From Candidatus Falkowbacteria bacterium CG10_big_fil_rev_8_21_14_0_10_43_10 (GTDB lineage Bacteria > Patescibacteriota > Patescibacteriia > Patescibacteriales > XYC2-FULL-47-12), in NCBI GenBank assembly GCA_002773655.1, contig PFAR01000029.1, positions 1 through 6,194 of the forward strand: 6,194 nucleotides of DNA. Reading direction: 5' to 3'. Position numbers and translations under genes: made by a program. Positions 6,144-6,194 of this stretch are shown here, piece after piece. Positions within the stretch are counted from its first letter, which is position 1; each line of letters opens with the position of its first letter. The notes beneath the pieces were generated by a model that saw only the letters and a list, made by a program, of their open reading frames with translations, made no database searches and was not told where the DNA came from.

Positions 6144-6175
6144 CTTGACCGCAGGGTATTAAACCCTGCGGCAAG
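6144..6175. repeat. strong palindromic hairpin, not a typical terminator
   Basis: CTTG (6144-6147) and CCGCAGGGT (6149-6157) pair with ACCCTGCGG (6163-6171) and CAAG (6172-6175): 13 base pairs with one bulged A at 6148 and the loop ATTAA. No T-run follows on either strand, so it is not a standard intrinsic terminator. It stands about 17 bp upstream of the -35 element. It may be a dispersed REP-like palindrome, a terminator of another type for a gene beyond the window, or a regulatory site. Confidence 0.6.
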
Positions 6176-6194
6176 AATGATGATAGCCCTTCAT

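Overview
The window looks like a fragment of a Patescibacteria (Candidate Phyla Radiation) genome, probably from the Parcubacteria side. This is inferred from gene content: a large DUF3160 protein, a PilB-type ATPase, a bacterial translin-family protein and a GxxExxY protein, combined with short intergenic gaps, moderate-to-low G+C and few clear Shine-Dalgarno sites. No marker gene fixes the taxon. The standard bacterial code fits, since no in-frame TGA has to be read as an amino acid.

Every gene lies on the minus strand, so the biological order runs from high to low coordinates. Positions 6038-6194 hold a strong 13-bp hairpin, a good sigma70-type promoter with an extended -10, a 5'-leader stem-loop and an AAGGAGG ribosome binding site. 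They precede a multi-pass membrane protein of unknown function (5069-6037). After 34 bp comes a complete type IV pilus/type II secretion assembly ATPase of the PilB/GspE family (3325-5034). Then follow a GxxExxY-family PD-(D/E)XK nuclease-like gene (2858-3265), a translin/Trax-family protein (2231-2806), and a membrane-anchored DUF3160 protein (1-2172) whose C-terminus runs off the window. The genes may form one operon, but only the first has a clear promoter.

The most interesting structure is at 2812-3323. The GxxExxY gene is bracketed by long, nearly perfect inverted repeats of 41 and 43 bp (38 matching columns), which start 1 base beyond the pilB stop codon and end 5 bases before the translin ATG. 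The interior is visibly poorer in G+C than pilB. Removing the cassette leaves the pilB stop only 3-6 bases from the translin start, as expected for two adjacent operon genes separated by a later insertion. The cassette encodes no recognisable transposase; its only gene is the nuclease-fold protein, which lacks a normal start codon although its reading frame is intact over the whole domain. It is best described as a candidate mini mobile element of about 512 bp, either driven by its own GxxExxY protein or mobilised in trans.

The + strand shows no credible genes; the open frames there are antisense to the genes above.
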